Notes: generated from the letters alone by a model not told the origin. A stretch of DNA of 64,000 nucleotides from Flavobacterium ustbae (GCF_003946915.1 NZ_RPOC01000002.1:62001-126000); one strand, 5' to 3'. Shown: positions 8,483-18,150, counted from the stretch's first letter. Made by a program: numbers and translations.

Positions 8483-8529
8483 AAAACGTAAAAAAAACCG
8501 ACAATCACTTGTCGGTTTTTTTACGTTTT
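8483..8529. terminator. Bidirectional terminator
   Basis: AAAACGT-A(8)-CCGACAA pairs with TTGTCGG-T(7)-ACGTTTT around a 4-nt loop, giving A and T runs on both sides. It can end both convergent neighbours. Confidence 0.9.
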
Positions 8530-8538
8530 AAAAAGAAA

Positions 8539-10395
8539 TTATCCTTTTAACCATGCATTTTTAAGTTTCTCTTTTGAAGCATCTGTAGCTTTAAAAGTTT
8601 CAGCTTCTTCGTATGGTAATTTTACAGTTCCTTTTACAGTTTCTTCTTTAGTGCCACGTTTAACTTTTAAAGTAATTGGATCGTTTTCTTTCCAATTTTC
8701 ACTTTCTGTGATCAAATCGTAAATGTTATCTAAGTTGTATGATTTGTTGTTTACCGCTAAGATTTTATCTCCACCTTTTAAATTCAGGCTTTTAAAGAAT
8801 TCAATTGATTCCGATTCAGGACGAACAGCAATTTCTTTTGTTGCTTTGTCAATAGTAATATTAGGAGTTTGTCCTTTAATAAACGGATTTCCAGCTTTTT
8901 TCTCCATTGCTTTTGTTACACCAACTTTAGCTAAGTAGAAATCGTAAGGAATTGGAGTAGTTCCTGCAACATATTTATTTAAAAATTCACCAACTTCAGG
9001 ATACGTTAACGAAGTAATTTTTGCAAATAATTCGTTGTCATTAAATGGTTTTTCAACTCCGTATTCATCAGATAATTTATGCATTAGATCCAAAATTCCT
9101 CTTTCGCCATTACTTTTTTCTCTAATGATAATATCAATGCACATTCCAATTAAAGCACCTTTTTGGTACACATTTAAATATTGGTCTTTATAAGGCTGTT
9201 CTAATACATTTTTACTCATTACCGTAAATGACATCGTATCATTTAGACCTTTTGCCTGCTCAATTTTATCAGCAATACGAGTATAGAATTCTGCTTCGTC
9301 AATCAAACCTTGATTAATTTGGAAAAGATTAGCAAAATATTCGGTTACACCTTCATACATCCATAAATGCTCAGACATTTTTGGCGCGTTGTAATCAAAA
9401 AACTGAATTTCTTTTGAGTGAATAGTTAATGGCGTTACAATATGAAAAAATTCGTGAGAAACCACATCTTTCATAGATTCAACCAATTTTTCTTTAGGCA
9501 TAGATTCTGGTAAAACTACTGTGGTAGCAGTTGGGTGTTCTAAAGCTCCAAAACCGTGTGCATCGTCTTTTGCCATGCTTGACAAGTATAAAAGCACTGT
9601 ATATTTTTTAGTAGAGTTTATCTTTCCTAAAAAGTTTTTCTGTGCTGTCATCATGGTTTTCATTTCTGGAGTAATACTTTCAGCAGTATATTTTCCAGTA
9701 GGAGAGTACACAGCAATTAAGATATCCATTCCGTTTACATTAAAAGTAGTGTAATCTGGTTTCGAATACATAATTGGGTTTTCTACCAAAACAGCATAAC
9801 GAGAAGTTGTAAAAGTGTCAGATGTATTGCTTGCATCTTGATCTGTCATAGAAGTAGCGCCCCAAAGTGTCTCAGGATGCGTAATGGTAACTTTGTACGG
9901 AATATCTAATTTGTCTTGAAAATACCCTACAAATCCATGTGTATTAACCATGAAATTTTTTCCGGCATCGATGTTTGTTCCTGCTGGAGAAAAAACGTCA
10001 TCATTTCCAAATCCAGTTCCTTTTTCAGTATCAAAACTATCATTTACCAAGTAAGTGATTTTTTTTAAGGCTTTTGCGTTCGAAATAGACCAAGAATTAT
10101 CGTCTAATCTTTTTACCGTAAGCAAATTTCCTTTGGCATCAAATGCTTTAAAGTCTTCTGAAAATTTTCCGTAATTATCTGTTGAATATGTACCTGGAAC
10201 GGTTTTAGGAATGCTGTACACAATTTCCTCTGTTTTGATAGCAGGAGGAGTAACGGTTACTAAAACCTTATCGTCTTTAACATCGGTTAAATTGATATTA
10301 ACTTCAACTATATTGCTTTTTGCGGTCCCCGTGCTCCCTGTTTTACAGCTCCAAAAAGTCACCGCTAGAGCTAAGGTGTAAAGTATTTTTTTCAT
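8539..10395 (-). CDS. M61 family metallopeptidase with PDZ domain, lipoprotein
   Basis: 618 residues; lipobox TFWSC near residue 17 predicts a lipoprotein. An N-terminal beta-rich M61 domain leads to the zinc motif HEFFH at about residues 314-318, with the third-ligand region WMYEGVTEYFANL about 30 residues later, as in glycyl-aminopeptidase-type M61 enzymes. A PDZ-like domain follows near the C-terminus (GGDKILAVNNKSYNLDNIY). M61 members process peptides with N-terminal Gly or Ala, but substrate cannot be read here. It is transcribed alone toward a bidirectional terminator. Confidence 0.9.
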   Translation of the reverse strand: MKKILYTLALAVTFWSCKTGSTGTAKSNIVEVNINLTDVKDDKVLVTVTPPAIKTEEIVYSIPKTVPGTYSTDNYGKFSEDFKAFDAKGNLLTVKRLDDNSWSISNAKALKKITYLVNDSFDTEKGTGFGNDDVFSPAGTNIDAGKNFMVNTHGFVGYFQDKLDIPYKVTITHPETLWGATSMTDQDASNTSDTFTTSRYAVLVENPIMYSKPDYTTFNVNGMDILIAVYSPTGKYTAESITPEMKTMMTAQKNFLGKINSTKKYTVLLYLSSMAKDDAHGFGALEHPTATTVVLPESMPKEKLVESMKDVVSHEFFHIVTPLTIHSKEIQFFDYNAPKMSEHLWMYEGVTEYFANLFQINQGLIDEAEFYTRIADKIEQAKGLNDTMSFTVMSKNVLEQPYKDQYLNVYQKGALIGMCIDIIIREKSNGERGILDLMHKLSDEYGVEKPFNDNELFAKITSLTYPEVGEFLNKYVAGTTPIPYDFYLAKVGVTKAMEKKAGNPFIKGQTPNITIDKATKEIAVRPESESIEFFKSLNLKGGDKILAVNNKSYNLDNIYDLITESENWKENDPITLKVKRGTKEETVKGTVKLPYEEAETFKATDASKEKLKNAWLKG

Positions 10396-10471
10396 TTGTA
10401 TATGTTTAGTTAATTGTATTTGTCACAAAAAGCATTAAAAAGTTACTAAAAAATCACATTAAATTTAAAGA

Positions 10472-10500
10472 TAAAAAAAAACTCCTGAAAAACAGGAGCT
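10472..10500 (-). terminator. Terminator of the DUF2805 gene
   Basis: On the minus strand AGCTCCTG, TTTTT loop, CAGGAGT, then a run of T. It directly follows the stop codon of the gene ending at 10506. Confidence 0.85.
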
Positions 10501-10505
10501 TTATA

Positions 10506-10784
10506 TTAGTCTAATTTATTTTTGATATAATATTTTCCATCCAAATCTTCATCAAAATCATCTATTTTTACTGGTTTTGGTTTTGGTTTGTTTGCAACTG
10601 CCTTCTTTTTCCACATCTCAAATTTTTCAAGAGGCATTTTCTTTTTCATGATTTCCAAGACTTCTTTCTCTGCTAATCCAAATTCTTTTTTTATAATTTC
10701 AAATGGATTTCTTTCTTCTAAAGCTAACGAAACAAGTTTTTCAGTTTGTTCCCAAGTTAATTCTTTGCGGCTACTCTTTTTCAT
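10506..10784 (-). CDS. DUF2805 / TIGR03643 family small protein
   Basis: 92 residues. The segment LTWEQTEKLVSLALEERNPFEIIKKEFGLAEKEVLEIMKKKM, split over residues 8-50, and the FEMWKKKA that follows match the compact helical pattern of DUF2805 (TIGR03643), a presumed HTH-like domain of unknown role often found near cryptochrome or photolyase genes in other bacteria. No photolyase gene is present nearby here. The C-terminus is a Lys/Pro-rich linker and an acidic tail. Confidence 0.8.
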   Translation of the reverse strand: MKKSSRKELTWEQTEKLVSLALEERNPFEIIKKEFGLAEKEVLEIMKKKMPLEKFEMWKKKAVANKPKPKPVKIDDFDEDLDGKYYIKNKLD

Positions 10785-10905
10785 CTCGTGAAAATTAATT
10801 CAAAATAGGGTGTTAATGATTAATAGATTGATTTTCAATTCTAGTATCAATATTATAAAAAAAAATAATACGTTGGTTCAGTAAAGTGCAATTTTTTTAA
10901 TGATT

Positions 10906-11733
10906 TTAGTTGTTTTTGAAGGATCTTGATTTTTGAAATGGAATTTTTAATAGATTCTTTAATTGATTGTTTTCTTCAGGCAACATGTGAGTATCTACAC
11001 CATATACCAGCTGTTCTTTGGGTAAATAAGTAAAGGTGCCAAAAAGCCTGTCCCAAATAGAAAAAATATTTCCATAATTGCTATCTGTATAAGGCATAAC
11101 ATAATGATGATGTACTTTATGCATATTCGGAGAAACAATAAAGTAACTTAAAAAGCGATCCAGTTTTTCTGGAAGTGAAATATTAGCGTGATTAAATTGT
11201 GAAGCAATAACCGATAACGACTGATAAAGAAAAACCATCCACATTGGAGTTCCAACAATCAATACGCCCAAAGTGGTAAAAGCAAAACGCACAACACTTT
11301 CTCCTGGATGATGTCTGTTTGCTGTTGTAGTATCAATCCAAGTGTCGGTGTGATGCACTAAATGAAACTGCCACAGAATTTTTACTTTGTGTTCTACTAA
11401 ATGAGCCAAATAAGCTCCAATTAAATCCAAAAGCAGTAAGCCAAGAATGGTATAAAGCCAAATAGGCATTTGCGGAAGCCATTGCAGAATTCCGAAATTA
11501 TGATCGACAGCCCAAGCGGCAGTTCGTATTAAAATAAAGGCTAAAATAAAATTGACGACAATTGTAGTAAACGTAAAAAAGAAATTTATTCCAGCATGAG
11601 GCCATTTTCTGTACTGCATTTTAAATAATGGAAAACTGTTTTCGATGAGCCAGAAAATAGTGATACCGCCAACAAGTATTAAGCTTCTATGTGACGAGGG
11701 AATTGTACTGAAATAAGAAATGATATCATTCAT
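10906..11733 (-). CDS. Sterol desaturase / fatty acid hydroxylase superfamily protein
   Basis: 275-residue integral membrane di-iron enzyme candidate. After a signal-anchor-like first helix and three further hydrophobic helices it shows the histidine boxes HLVEH, HLVHH (followed by RHHPGE) and HKVHHHY, the pattern that binds two irons in this superfamily. Substrate (sterol, carotenoid, sphingolipid or fatty acid) cannot be deduced; Flavobacteria use such enzymes in lipid and carotenoid modification. It is transcribed alone. Confidence 0.88.
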   Translation of the reverse strand: MNDIISYFSTIPSSHRSLILVGGITIFWLIENSFPLFKMQYRKWPHAGINFFFTFTTIVVNFILAFILIRTAAWAVDHNFGILQWLPQMPIWLYTILGLLLLDLIGAYLAHLVEHKVKILWQFHLVHHTDTWIDTTTANRHHPGESVVRFAFTTLGVLIVGTPMWMVFLYQSLSVIASQFNHANISLPEKLDRFLSYFIVSPNMHKVHHHYVMPYTDSNYGNIFSIWDRLFGTFTYLPKEQLVYGVDTHMLPEENNQLKNLLKIPFQKSRSFKNN

Positions 11734-11849
11734 AATATTACAGAGTTTTGATTCAAATTTAATTAAATTGATAAAACTGTAATTTTATTTTTGATAATTT
11801 TTTAATGTAACTGGTTGTGTTTTGTACTTTTTGTTTGATGGTAAAATAA

Positions 11850-11881
11850 AAAAAGCAGAAAATTATAATTTTCTGCTTTTT
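11850..11881. terminator. Bidirectional terminator downstream of aqpZ
   Basis: AAAAGCAGAAAATT pairs with AATTTTCTGCTTTT almost without a loop, with T runs on both strands. It ends the DoxX-aqpZ unit on the minus strand. Confidence 0.85.
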
Positions 11882-11896
11882 TTATAGGATAATATT

Positions 11897-12616
11897 TTAA
11901 GATTGCTCTTCAGTTTTCGTATTGTTCTGCAGTAAAGTTTTATAAAGTAAACCTGCTACAACGGCACCAAGAATAGGAGCGACCCAAAACAACCAAACCT
12001 GAGAAAGTGGTTGTCCACCTACAAAAATAGCCTGAGATAAAGATCTCGCTGGGTTAACAGAAGTATTTGTAATTGGAATACTAATTAAATGAATTAAAGT
12101 TAGCCCTAAACCGATTGCAATACCACAGAAAGGAGTATTTGACAATTTATCTGTTGCTCCTAAAATTATTAGTATAAAGAATAATGTAAGTACAAATTCA
12201 GCTATAAAACAGGCTTGTAGCGAATAACCATCAGGAGAAAAGGCACCGAAGCCGTTAGATGCAAAAGCTCCAGCTTTTGTATTGTCAATACCAAAACCAG
12301 CTTTTCCAGAAGCAATTGTATATAACGTTCCAGCCGCAGCTATAGCACCTACACATTGTGCAATGATGTACGGAAGAAGATCTTTGGCAGAAAACCTTCC
12401 GCCGGCCCATAAACCAAAAGATACAGCCGGATTAAAATGTCCGCCCGAAATATGACCAACGGCATATGCCATCGTAAGAACTGTTAAACCAAAAGCAAGA
12501 GCAACACCCGCAAACCCAATTCCTAAATTTGGAATACCTGCAGCAAAAATAGCGCTTCCGCATCCACCAAAAACAAGCCAATAAGTTCCGAAGAACTCTG
12601 CAAATAATTTTTTCAT
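11897..12616 (-). CDS. aqpZ: Aquaporin Z, water channel
   Basis: 239 residues with six membrane helices. Both NPA half-helix motifs are present: HFNPAV near residue 62 and SVNPARS near residue 188. The start [24 protein letters not shown] is typical of AqpZ. The Arg after the second NPA (NPAR) and the His in [10 protein letters not shown] match the narrow water-selective filter, favouring water over glycerol. It is preceded by a DoxX-like gene 25 bp upstream, suggesting co-transcription. Confidence 0.95.
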   Translation of the reverse strand: MKKLFAEFFGTYWLVFGGCGSAIFAAGIPNLGIGFAGVALAFGLTVLTMAYAVGHISGGHFNPAVSFGLWAGGRFSAKDLLPYIIAQCVGAIAAAGTLYTIASGKAGFGIDNTKAGAFASNGFGAFSPDGYSLQACFIAEFVLTLFFILIILGATDKLSNTPFCGIAIGLGLTLIHLISIPITNTSVNPARSLSQAIFVGGQPLSQVWLFWVAPILGAVVAGLLYKTLLQNNTKTEEQS

Positions 12617-12641
12617 AATAAAATAATTTAAATGGTTAATG

Positions 12642-12998
12642 TTAGAATGTATATTGGAAAGCCCAATAAATTAAAACAATTTGTAAGGGCAAACGTACAA
12701 ATAAAATCCATCTTGGTAAACCAAAACCTGCTTTTTTATTTTGAAACATGTACAAATTGGCAGGGAAGACAGCAATTAATAGCATTATTATTCCCCAGGC
12801 AGCAAAATGTGTTGTAAAAGGCAGGATTAGAAAGATGCCTAAAATAATCTCGGCGGCACCACTTAAAAAATTTATTAATTTGGGGTTTTTAAATGCGGGT
12901 GGAATGATTTTTATGTACATTCCAGGTTTTCTAAAATGATTTATTCCGGCAAGAATATATAAAGAAGCCATTAAATACAAATGCCAAGGTAGAATCAT
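12642..12998 (-). CDS. DoxX-like membrane protein
   Basis: 118 residues with four predicted membrane helices. [25 protein letters not shown] and the following [14 protein letters not shown], positioned around residues 10-70, are hallmarks of the DoxX/DoxD-like family. Some members take part in quinone-linked redox or thiosulfate metabolism, but most are uncharacterised. It is the first gene of a likely two-gene unit with aqpZ. Confidence 0.8.
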   Translation of the reverse strand: MILPWHLYLMASLYILAGINHFRKPGMYIKIIPPAFKNPKLINFLSGAAEIILGIFLILPFTTHFAAWGIIMLLIAVFPANLYMFQNKKAGFGLPRWILFVRLPLQIVLIYWAFQYTF

Positions 12999-13086
12999 GA
13001 TAAATCGTTGTTTATCACGAAATTATAAAAAAATTAACAATTATTGCATTACAGATCTTATTTTTTTAAATAATGCTTGTTTAAGG

Positions 13087-13986
13087 TTATCTTTTACGCT
13101 TGAAATTTACATTCATAATAATTATGGCTAATATAATAAGTACAATACCAACCCATTGAGAAAAGATTACTTTTTCATTTAGTAAAATATAGGCCATCAT
13201 CACAGAAACGGGCAGTTCAAGTGCAGAAACAATGCTGCCTAATCCGATTCCCGTTAGCGGAAAACCTGCAGTCATTAAAAGGGGCGGAATAATAGTTCCA
13301 AACAAAGACAATACAATTCCCCATTTTAAGAATATCTCTAGATTGAAAGCCGTTACCTGAGTTGCAAAAGCAAATGAAAAAACAATAACTGCACCACCCA
13401 AAAGCATGTAAAGACTTCTCTGTGCTGATGAAATTTCCGTAGCAACACTATTGGCAGTAAACATAGTTGTAGTAAAAGAAGCTGCCGCAAGCATTCCCCA
13501 AAGAAGACCTCTCCAATCTAATTCGATGTCATTATTGATAATATTAGTAGCTAAAACAGTTCCAAAAAGCACGATGCATACCGCAATGACTTTTTGTTTA
13601 GAAGGAAGTTTTTTTTCTAAAATCATTTCAAGCAAAACTCCCATCCAAACAGTTTGCATCAATAAAACGATTCCGATAGAAACGGGTATGTACTTTACAG
13701 CCAGATAATAAAATAAGCTCGTCATTCCTAATGAAGTTCCCGCAAGCATTAAATTGAAGATATTTTTAGGAGATGCTTTTACAGCACTATTTTTATTTTT
13801 AATACGCTGAAAAAGATTGATTAAAAGAATGCCTAGAATCCCGTAAATAAATTGTGAAGTCGTTACCTCTGCAGTTGTGTATCCTTCTGTGTAAGCCATT
13901 TTTACAAAAGTAGCTAGCATTCCGTAAGTAGTTGCTCCCAAGGCAACAAGAAAAACACCCTTTAATACATTATTTTGCGACGTCAT
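13087..13986 (-). CDS. EamA/DMT superfamily transporter
   Basis: 299 residues with about ten hydrophobic helices and two EamA repeats (about 8-140 and 155-295). Characteristic segments include YYLAVKYIPVSIGIVLLMQTVW at the end of the first repeat and LPVSVMMAYILLNEKVIFSQWVGIVLI in the second. EamA members usually export amino acids or metabolites, but substrate is not readable from sequence. It stands alone between a DoxX gene and an isomerase operon. Confidence 0.88.
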   Translation of the reverse strand: MTSQNNVLKGVFLVALGATTYGMLATFVKMAYTEGYTTAEVTTSQFIYGILGILLINLFQRIKNKNSAVKASPKNIFNLMLAGTSLGMTSLFYYLAVKYIPVSIGIVLLMQTVWMGVLLEMILEKKLPSKQKVIAVCIVLFGTVLATNIINNDIELDWRGLLWGMLAAASFTTTMFTANSVATEISSAQRSLYMLLGGAVIVFSFAFATQVTAFNLEIFLKWGIVLSLFGTIIPPLLMTAGFPLTGIGLGSIVSALELPVSVMMAYILLNEKVIFSQWVGIVLIILAIIIMNVNFKRKR

Positions 13987-14142
13987 AAATTATCTGTTTA
14001 AAAAAAATTAGCCGGCAAAGGTAAGTTATTTTGTTTAGGATTTCATCGTACTATGTTGAAAATAGTAATTTAATGACAATAAAAATCAATTTTGAAGTCT
14101 TGAATTGGGAATTATTTAAAAAATGAAAATACCGAAAAAGAG

Positions 14143-14175
14143 AAAAGCCATCAAAAATAATTCTGATGGCTTTTT
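14143..14175 (-). terminator. Terminator of the nrnA-gldI-PPIase operon
   Basis: AAAAGCCATCA and TGATGGCTTTT pair around a loop of about 10 nt. On the minus strand it is followed by a T-rich tract and lies 33 nt after the last gene. Confidence 0.85.
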
Positions 14176-14207
14176 GTTAGTAAAGAACAAATGGTTCTAT
14201 CTATTAA

Positions 14208-15332
14208 TTATTTAGGCTGATTTTGGTAGGTTTCAATTTCAAAAATCAAAGTTGAATTTGGAGGAATTACACCGCCAGCACCTTTTTCGCCATAAGCTAA
14301 ATTAGAAGGCAAGAAGAAAGTTGCTTTTTCTCCATCTGTCATCATATCTAGCGCTTCAATAAAACCAGGAATCATTCCTTCTTTTTTACCAACTGTAAAA
14401 GGAAAAGCTTTGTAGCCGCCTTGAGCATCTCTGTTGGCATCATATTTTCCGTATACTTTTACTACTGGAGCCATGCTGCTGTCAAATAAAGTTCCGTCTT
14501 CAAAATATCCAGCATAATGGAAATAGATTGTAGAGCCTTCAGCACCTTTAACGCCAGTTCCTTTTTGTATAACAACATACTTTAAACCTGTAGCAGTTGC
14601 TGTCGCTTTTGCTTTTAAGTCTTTAAAATAAGCCGCTTTAGCAGTCACTACTTTTTTAGCTTCTTCTTTTTTTGCAGCCTCTTTTTTTACGTCGTCGCTT
14701 AAAACTTTTAAAGGATCAAATTTCTTTGCTGCAGCACCTTTGCGAGTAATCACAATTTTTGTCATTACATCATCTTGAACAATTTTATTCACATTATCCA
14801 TTCCAGAAACCACATGACCAAAAATAGTATGCTTTCCGTTTAACCAAGGAGTGTCTTTGTGTGTAATAAAAAATTGACTTCCGTTTGTTGCCGGACCAGA
14901 ATTTGCCATTGCCAAAACACCGCCTTTTTCAAATTTTAAATCGTCTACAAATTCATCTTTAAAAGAGTATCCTGGACCTCCAGAACCATTTCCGTCTGGA
15001 TCTCCACCCTGAATCATAAAGTCATTAATTACTCTATGGAATTTTAATCCATTATAAAAAGGTTTTCCTTTATAAGTCGCCTTTACATTAGGGTTTGTGC
15101 CTTCTGCCAAAGTGATAAAATTGGCTACAGTAACAGGAGCTTTTACATATTCTAGTGATAAAACGATATCTCCTTTTGTAGTAGAGATTGTTGCAAAAAT
15201 TCCGTCGCCAGGATTAGCCGCAACAGCTGCTTTACTTGTAGGTTTAGCTGCTGGTTTTGTGGCAGGTTTTTTAGTTTGTGCTTGAATATTTATTACTGCT
15301 AGGCAGAATAAAAAAAGAAATTTAAACTTCAT
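14208..15332 (-). CDS. Exported cyclophilin-FKBP fusion peptidyl-prolyl isomerase
   Basis: 374 residues with a signal peptide (FLFCLAVINIQAQ) and a Lys/Pro/Ala-rich linker. A cyclophilin domain (about 45-205) shows KFHRVINDFMIQGGDPDGNG, GVLAMANSGPATNGSQFFIT and LNGKHTIFGHV. A helical linker follows, then an FKBP domain (about 265-373) with DGTLFDSS, MIPGFIEALDMM and the loop LAYGEKGAGGVIPPN. Both isomerase folds in one chain are unusual outside this phylum. It is the last gene of the operon nrnA-gldI-PPIase-PPIase, 36 bp after its paralogue. It probably folds exported proteins in the periplasm. Confidence 0.92.
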   Translation of the reverse strand: MKFKFLFLFCLAVINIQAQTKKPATKPAAKPTSKAAVAANPGDGIFATISTTKGDIVLSLEYVKAPVTVANFITLAEGTNPNVKATYKGKPFYNGLKFHRVINDFMIQGGDPDGNGSGGPGYSFKDEFVDDLKFEKGGVLAMANSGPATNGSQFFITHKDTPWLNGKHTIFGHVVSGMDNVNKIVQDDVMTKIVITRKGAAAKKFDPLKVLSDDVKKEAAKKEEAKKVVTAKAAYFKDLKAKATATATGLKYVVIQKGTGVKGAEGSTIYFHYAGYFEDGTLFDSSMAPVVKVYGKYDANRDAQGGYKAFPFTVGKKEGMIPGFIEALDMMTDGEKATFFLPSNLAYGEKGAGGVIPPNSTLIFEIETYQNQPK

Positions 15333-15368
15333 TACTATTTAAATTTAAGTCTATGATTAATCTTTTAA

Positions 15369-16445
15369 TTACGGTTTTTCTAATAACTGAATCTCAAAAA
15401 TGATATTCGCATTTGGCGGAATTACACCTCCTGCGCCAGTTTCTCCGTATGCTAAGTGAGAAGGAATAAATAAAACGGCTTTATCTCCAAAAGAAAGCTG
15501 CTCGATTCCTTCGATAAAACCAGGAATTAAACCGTCTTTTTTTCCTGCTGTAAACGGAATTGGCTGATATCCCTTAGCGGCTGATCGCTGTTCGTCAAAT
15601 TTTCCAAATTGTTTTGCTACGTCTTCAATACTTGTATCAAATAATGTCCCGTCTTCTAAGAATCCAGCATAGTGAATATAAACTTGAGTTCCAATTGCAG
15701 GTTTTTTTCCAGATCCTTTTTCTGTAACTACAAATTCTAAACCACTATTGGTTTTAGTAGCTTTAGCTTTTTGTGCCGCATAAAAAGCTAATTTATCTTT
15801 TTGAACACCGGCATATTTAATTTGTTCTTTGGCGATGTCAGCAAAATAATCGTGGAATACTTTTACAGCATCAAATTTCTTAGCAGCTTCACCATTTCTA
15901 ATGATTTTTACAGAAACAATATTGTCGCCTTGCACTACCTTGTTTACTACTTCTTGATCTTTTGCGTCTACAACATGACCAAAAATAGTATGTTTTCCGT
16001 CCAACCAAGGAGTTTCAACATGCGTAATGAAAAATTGGCTGCTATTGGTTCCAGGTCCGTTATTTGCCATAGCTAAAACTCCAGCTTTATCAAATTTTAA
16101 GTCTGAGAATTCATCTTTAAATTTATAGCCAGTATCTCCAGAACCCGTTCCTAATGGATCTCCAGTCTGAATCATAAAACTTTCGATAACTCTATGAAAT
16201 TTTAAACCATCAAAAAAAGGTTTATTTTTTAGGTTTTGATGCATAACAAATTCATTTTTACCTTCGGCAAGTGTTACAAAGTTGGCAACTGTAATAGGCG
16301 CTTTTTTGTAATCAAGTTCTACAATGATATGACCTTTGTTAGTTTCGATATCGGCATATAAACCATCTGGCAGATTACTGTGATCGTTTTTACAAGAATA
16401 AAATGAGCTTACGGCTATTAGTAATAATAAAATACTCTTTTTCAT
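15369..16445 (-). CDS. Lipoprotein cyclophilin-FKBP fusion peptidyl-prolyl isomerase
   Basis: 358 residues; lipobox SSFYSC marks a lipoprotein. Cyclophilin domain about 30-195 (LKFHRVIESFMIQTGDPLG, GVLAMANNGPGTNSSQFFIT, LDGKHTIFGHV), then FKBP domain about 245-357 (DGTLFDTS, LIPGFIEGIEQLSFGDKA, LAYGETGAGGVIPPN). It is clearly a paralogue of the next gene, differing in the N-terminus (lipid anchor versus cleaved signal). It begins 14 bp after gldI ends. Clustering with gldI suggests a role in folding outer-membrane, T9SS or gliding proteins; that link is inference. Confidence 0.92.
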   Translation of the reverse strand: MKKSILLLLIAVSSFYSCKNDHSNLPDGLYADIETNKGHIIVELDYKKAPITVANFVTLAEGKNEFVMHQNLKNKPFFDGLKFHRVIESFMIQTGDPLGTGSGDTGYKFKDEFSDLKFDKAGVLAMANNGPGTNSSQFFITHVETPWLDGKHTIFGHVVDAKDQEVVNKVVQGDNIVSVKIIRNGEAAKKFDAVKVFHDYFADIAKEQIKYAGVQKDKLAFYAAQKAKATKTNSGLEFVVTEKGSGKKPAIGTQVYIHYAGFLEDGTLFDTSIEDVAKQFGKFDEQRSAAKGYQPIPFTAGKKDGLIPGFIEGIEQLSFGDKAVLFIPSHLAYGETGAGGVIPPNANIIFEIQLLEKP

Positions 16446-16459
16446 TTTAAGATATTGTT

Positions 16460-17134
16460 TTATTGAGTTAATGTGTCTTTTTTAGCTGGTGCTGCAGGTT
16501 TTGCAACAGCAGGTTTTGGTGTAACGGTAGATTTTGGTGTAACAGCTTGTGATGGCTGCGCTGCAGGTTTTGCAGTTGGTGCAGCTGGATCTGGAACAAA
16601 ATTTCTAAGCGTTACCGTTACGATTAAAGATTCGTTTGTTCCAATTTTTTTGTTATCTCCATGATAGCCGTATGCCATGTGCGATGGAAATAAAAAGGTA
16701 ACGGTTTCATTCTTGTGCATTCTTTTAATTCCGTCACGAAGTCCCATCATAATGTCTTGTTTGTCGACATAATAGGTTTGCGGACCAAGATCAGATTCAG
16801 AGTAAATAACATTGCCTTTAATATCTTTTACTTCCATGTTAAAGTAGGCGATATCACCTTTTCTTGGAGCTAAAGTTTCGGCTGCATTTTTTTCTTCATA
16901 GTAGAACCAATAACCTTTTGGAGTGGCATAGTACTTTACTTTCGGATTGCTTTTTATTATTCTTTTGATGACATCTTCTTCATTTGCCACTAATTTCTTG
17001 TTTCGGTCAGCCGATTTCTTCATGAATGTTCCCGAAGCACTAGAGATTGGTCTTCTGGCTTCTTCAGGATGCTTACAGCTGATTGATAAAACAGCAAAAA
17101 GCAAAGTGTAAATGCTAAGTTTTAGGTAATTCAT
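16460..17134 (-). CDS. gldI: GldI, gliding motility-associated FKBP-like lipoprotein
   Basis: 224 residues with lipobox LSISC. A single FKBP-type domain spans about 85-185 (RKGDIAYFNMEVKD, MMGLRDGIKRMHKNETVTFL, PSHMAYGYHGDNKKIGTNE). F. johnsoniae GldI is an FKBP-like lipoprotein required for gliding, probably by folding components of the T9SS/gliding machinery; the N-terminal CKHPEEARRPIS matches that type. The C-terminus carries an extra low-complexity Pro/Ala/Lys/Thr tail of about 35 residues. It is 8 bp downstream of nrnA and 14 bp upstream of the first cyclophilin-FKBP gene. Confidence 0.9.
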   Translation of the reverse strand: MNYLKLSIYTLLFAVLSISCKHPEEARRPISSASGTFMKKSADRNKKLVANEEDVIKRIIKSNPKVKYYATPKGYWFYYEEKNAAETLAPRKGDIAYFNMEVKDIKGNVIYSESDLGPQTYYVDKQDIMMGLRDGIKRMHKNETVTFLFPSHMAYGYHGDNKKIGTNESLIVTVTLRNFVPDPAAPTAKPAAQPSQAVTPKSTVTPKPAVAKPAAPAKKDTLTQ

Positions 17135-17142
17135 GATTTGGA

Positions 17143-18150
17143 CTATAATTTTAGTTTTTTTACTAAATCTTCAAATTTATTCACTGTCTCTTCCATCGAA
17201 ACTTCCGATCTTCCTCCAGCAGCATTACTATGTCCGCCGCCGTTAAAATGATCTCGAGCAAACTGATTTACATCAAATCCTCCTTGCGAACGGAAAGAAA
17301 TTTTGATAATGCCTTCTTCTTTATTTTCGATAAAAATAGCAGTAAAAACAATATCTTTTATACTTAAACCATAATTAACAATTCCTTCGGTATCACCTTT
17401 AACGTAATTAAAAGAATCTAGCTCATCTTGTGTTAACGTCATATACGAAGTTTTATGATCTTCGAGGATCTTCATATTTTGCAAAGCGCGACCTAATAGC
17501 TGCAATCTGCTGAAAGAACTATTATCGAAAAGTAAAACAGGAATCTGCGTATTTTCTACTCCTAAATCAATTAATTCTGCTATGATTCTATGCGTATTTC
17601 CTGTTGTTCCTGGAAAACGAAACGAACCAGAATCAGTTAGAATTCCCGTGTAGATGCAAGTTGCAATGTCTTTATCGATATCTTCTTTTTTATTTAAGAA
17701 AGTGATAAAGTTGTAAACCATTTCACAAGTCGATCCGTATGAAGTGTCTGAATAAGTGTATGCTGCGTAATCATCAGGTTTTTGATGATGATCGATCATG
17801 ATAAAAGTAGCATTCAGTTTTGCTAAAGCATTCTCCATCATTTCTCCTGTACGATGAAAAGCATTAAAATCAAGCGTAAAAATAATTTCAGCTTCTTCTA
17901 AAAGCTGCGTACAGATTTCAGTTTCTTTTTCGAATATTTTTACAGTTTCAGATCCTGGAAGCCAAGCTAAAAAATTAGGGAAATCATTCGGTGCAATTAC
18001 TGTTGCCTGATGATTGTTTTTTATTAAAAAATGGTATAAACCCAGCGTAGATCCCATCGCGTCGCCATCTGGTCCTCTGTGTGGAATTATGACAATTTTC
18101 TTCGGGGTAGCGAGTAATGATTGAATCGCTTGAATATCTTGTATTTTCAT
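17143..18150 (-). CDS. nrnA: DHH family nanoRNase / pAp phosphatase
   Basis: 335 residues with the DHH-DHHA1 architecture of bifunctional oligoribonuclease/3'-phosphoadenosine 5'-phosphate phosphatase. Metal-binding motifs are HRGPDGDAMGS (about 24-34) and MIDHHQKPDDY (the DHH motif); the C-terminal DHHA1 domain has ISFRSQGGFDVNQFARDHFNGGGHSNAAGG. Degrades 2-5 nt RNA and recycles pAp in the cytoplasm. It is the first gene of the operon with gldI and two isomerases; the functional link to those envelope genes is not obvious. Confidence 0.9.
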   Translation of the reverse strand: MKIQDIQAIQSLLATPKKIVIIPHRGPDGDAMGSTLGLYHFLIKNNHQATVIAPNDFPNFLAWLPGSETVKIFEKETEICTQLLEEAEIIFTLDFNAFHRTGEMMENALAKLNATFIMIDHHQKPDDYAAYTYSDTSYGSTCEMVYNFITFLNKKEDIDKDIATCIYTGILTDSGSFRFPGTTGNTHRIIAELIDLGVENTQIPVLLFDNSSFSRLQLLGRALQNMKILEDHKTSYMTLTQDELDSFNYVKGDTEGIVNYGLSIKDIVFTAIFIENKEEGIIKISFRSQGGFDVNQFARDHFNGGGHSNAAGGRSEVSMEETVNKFEDLVKKLKL

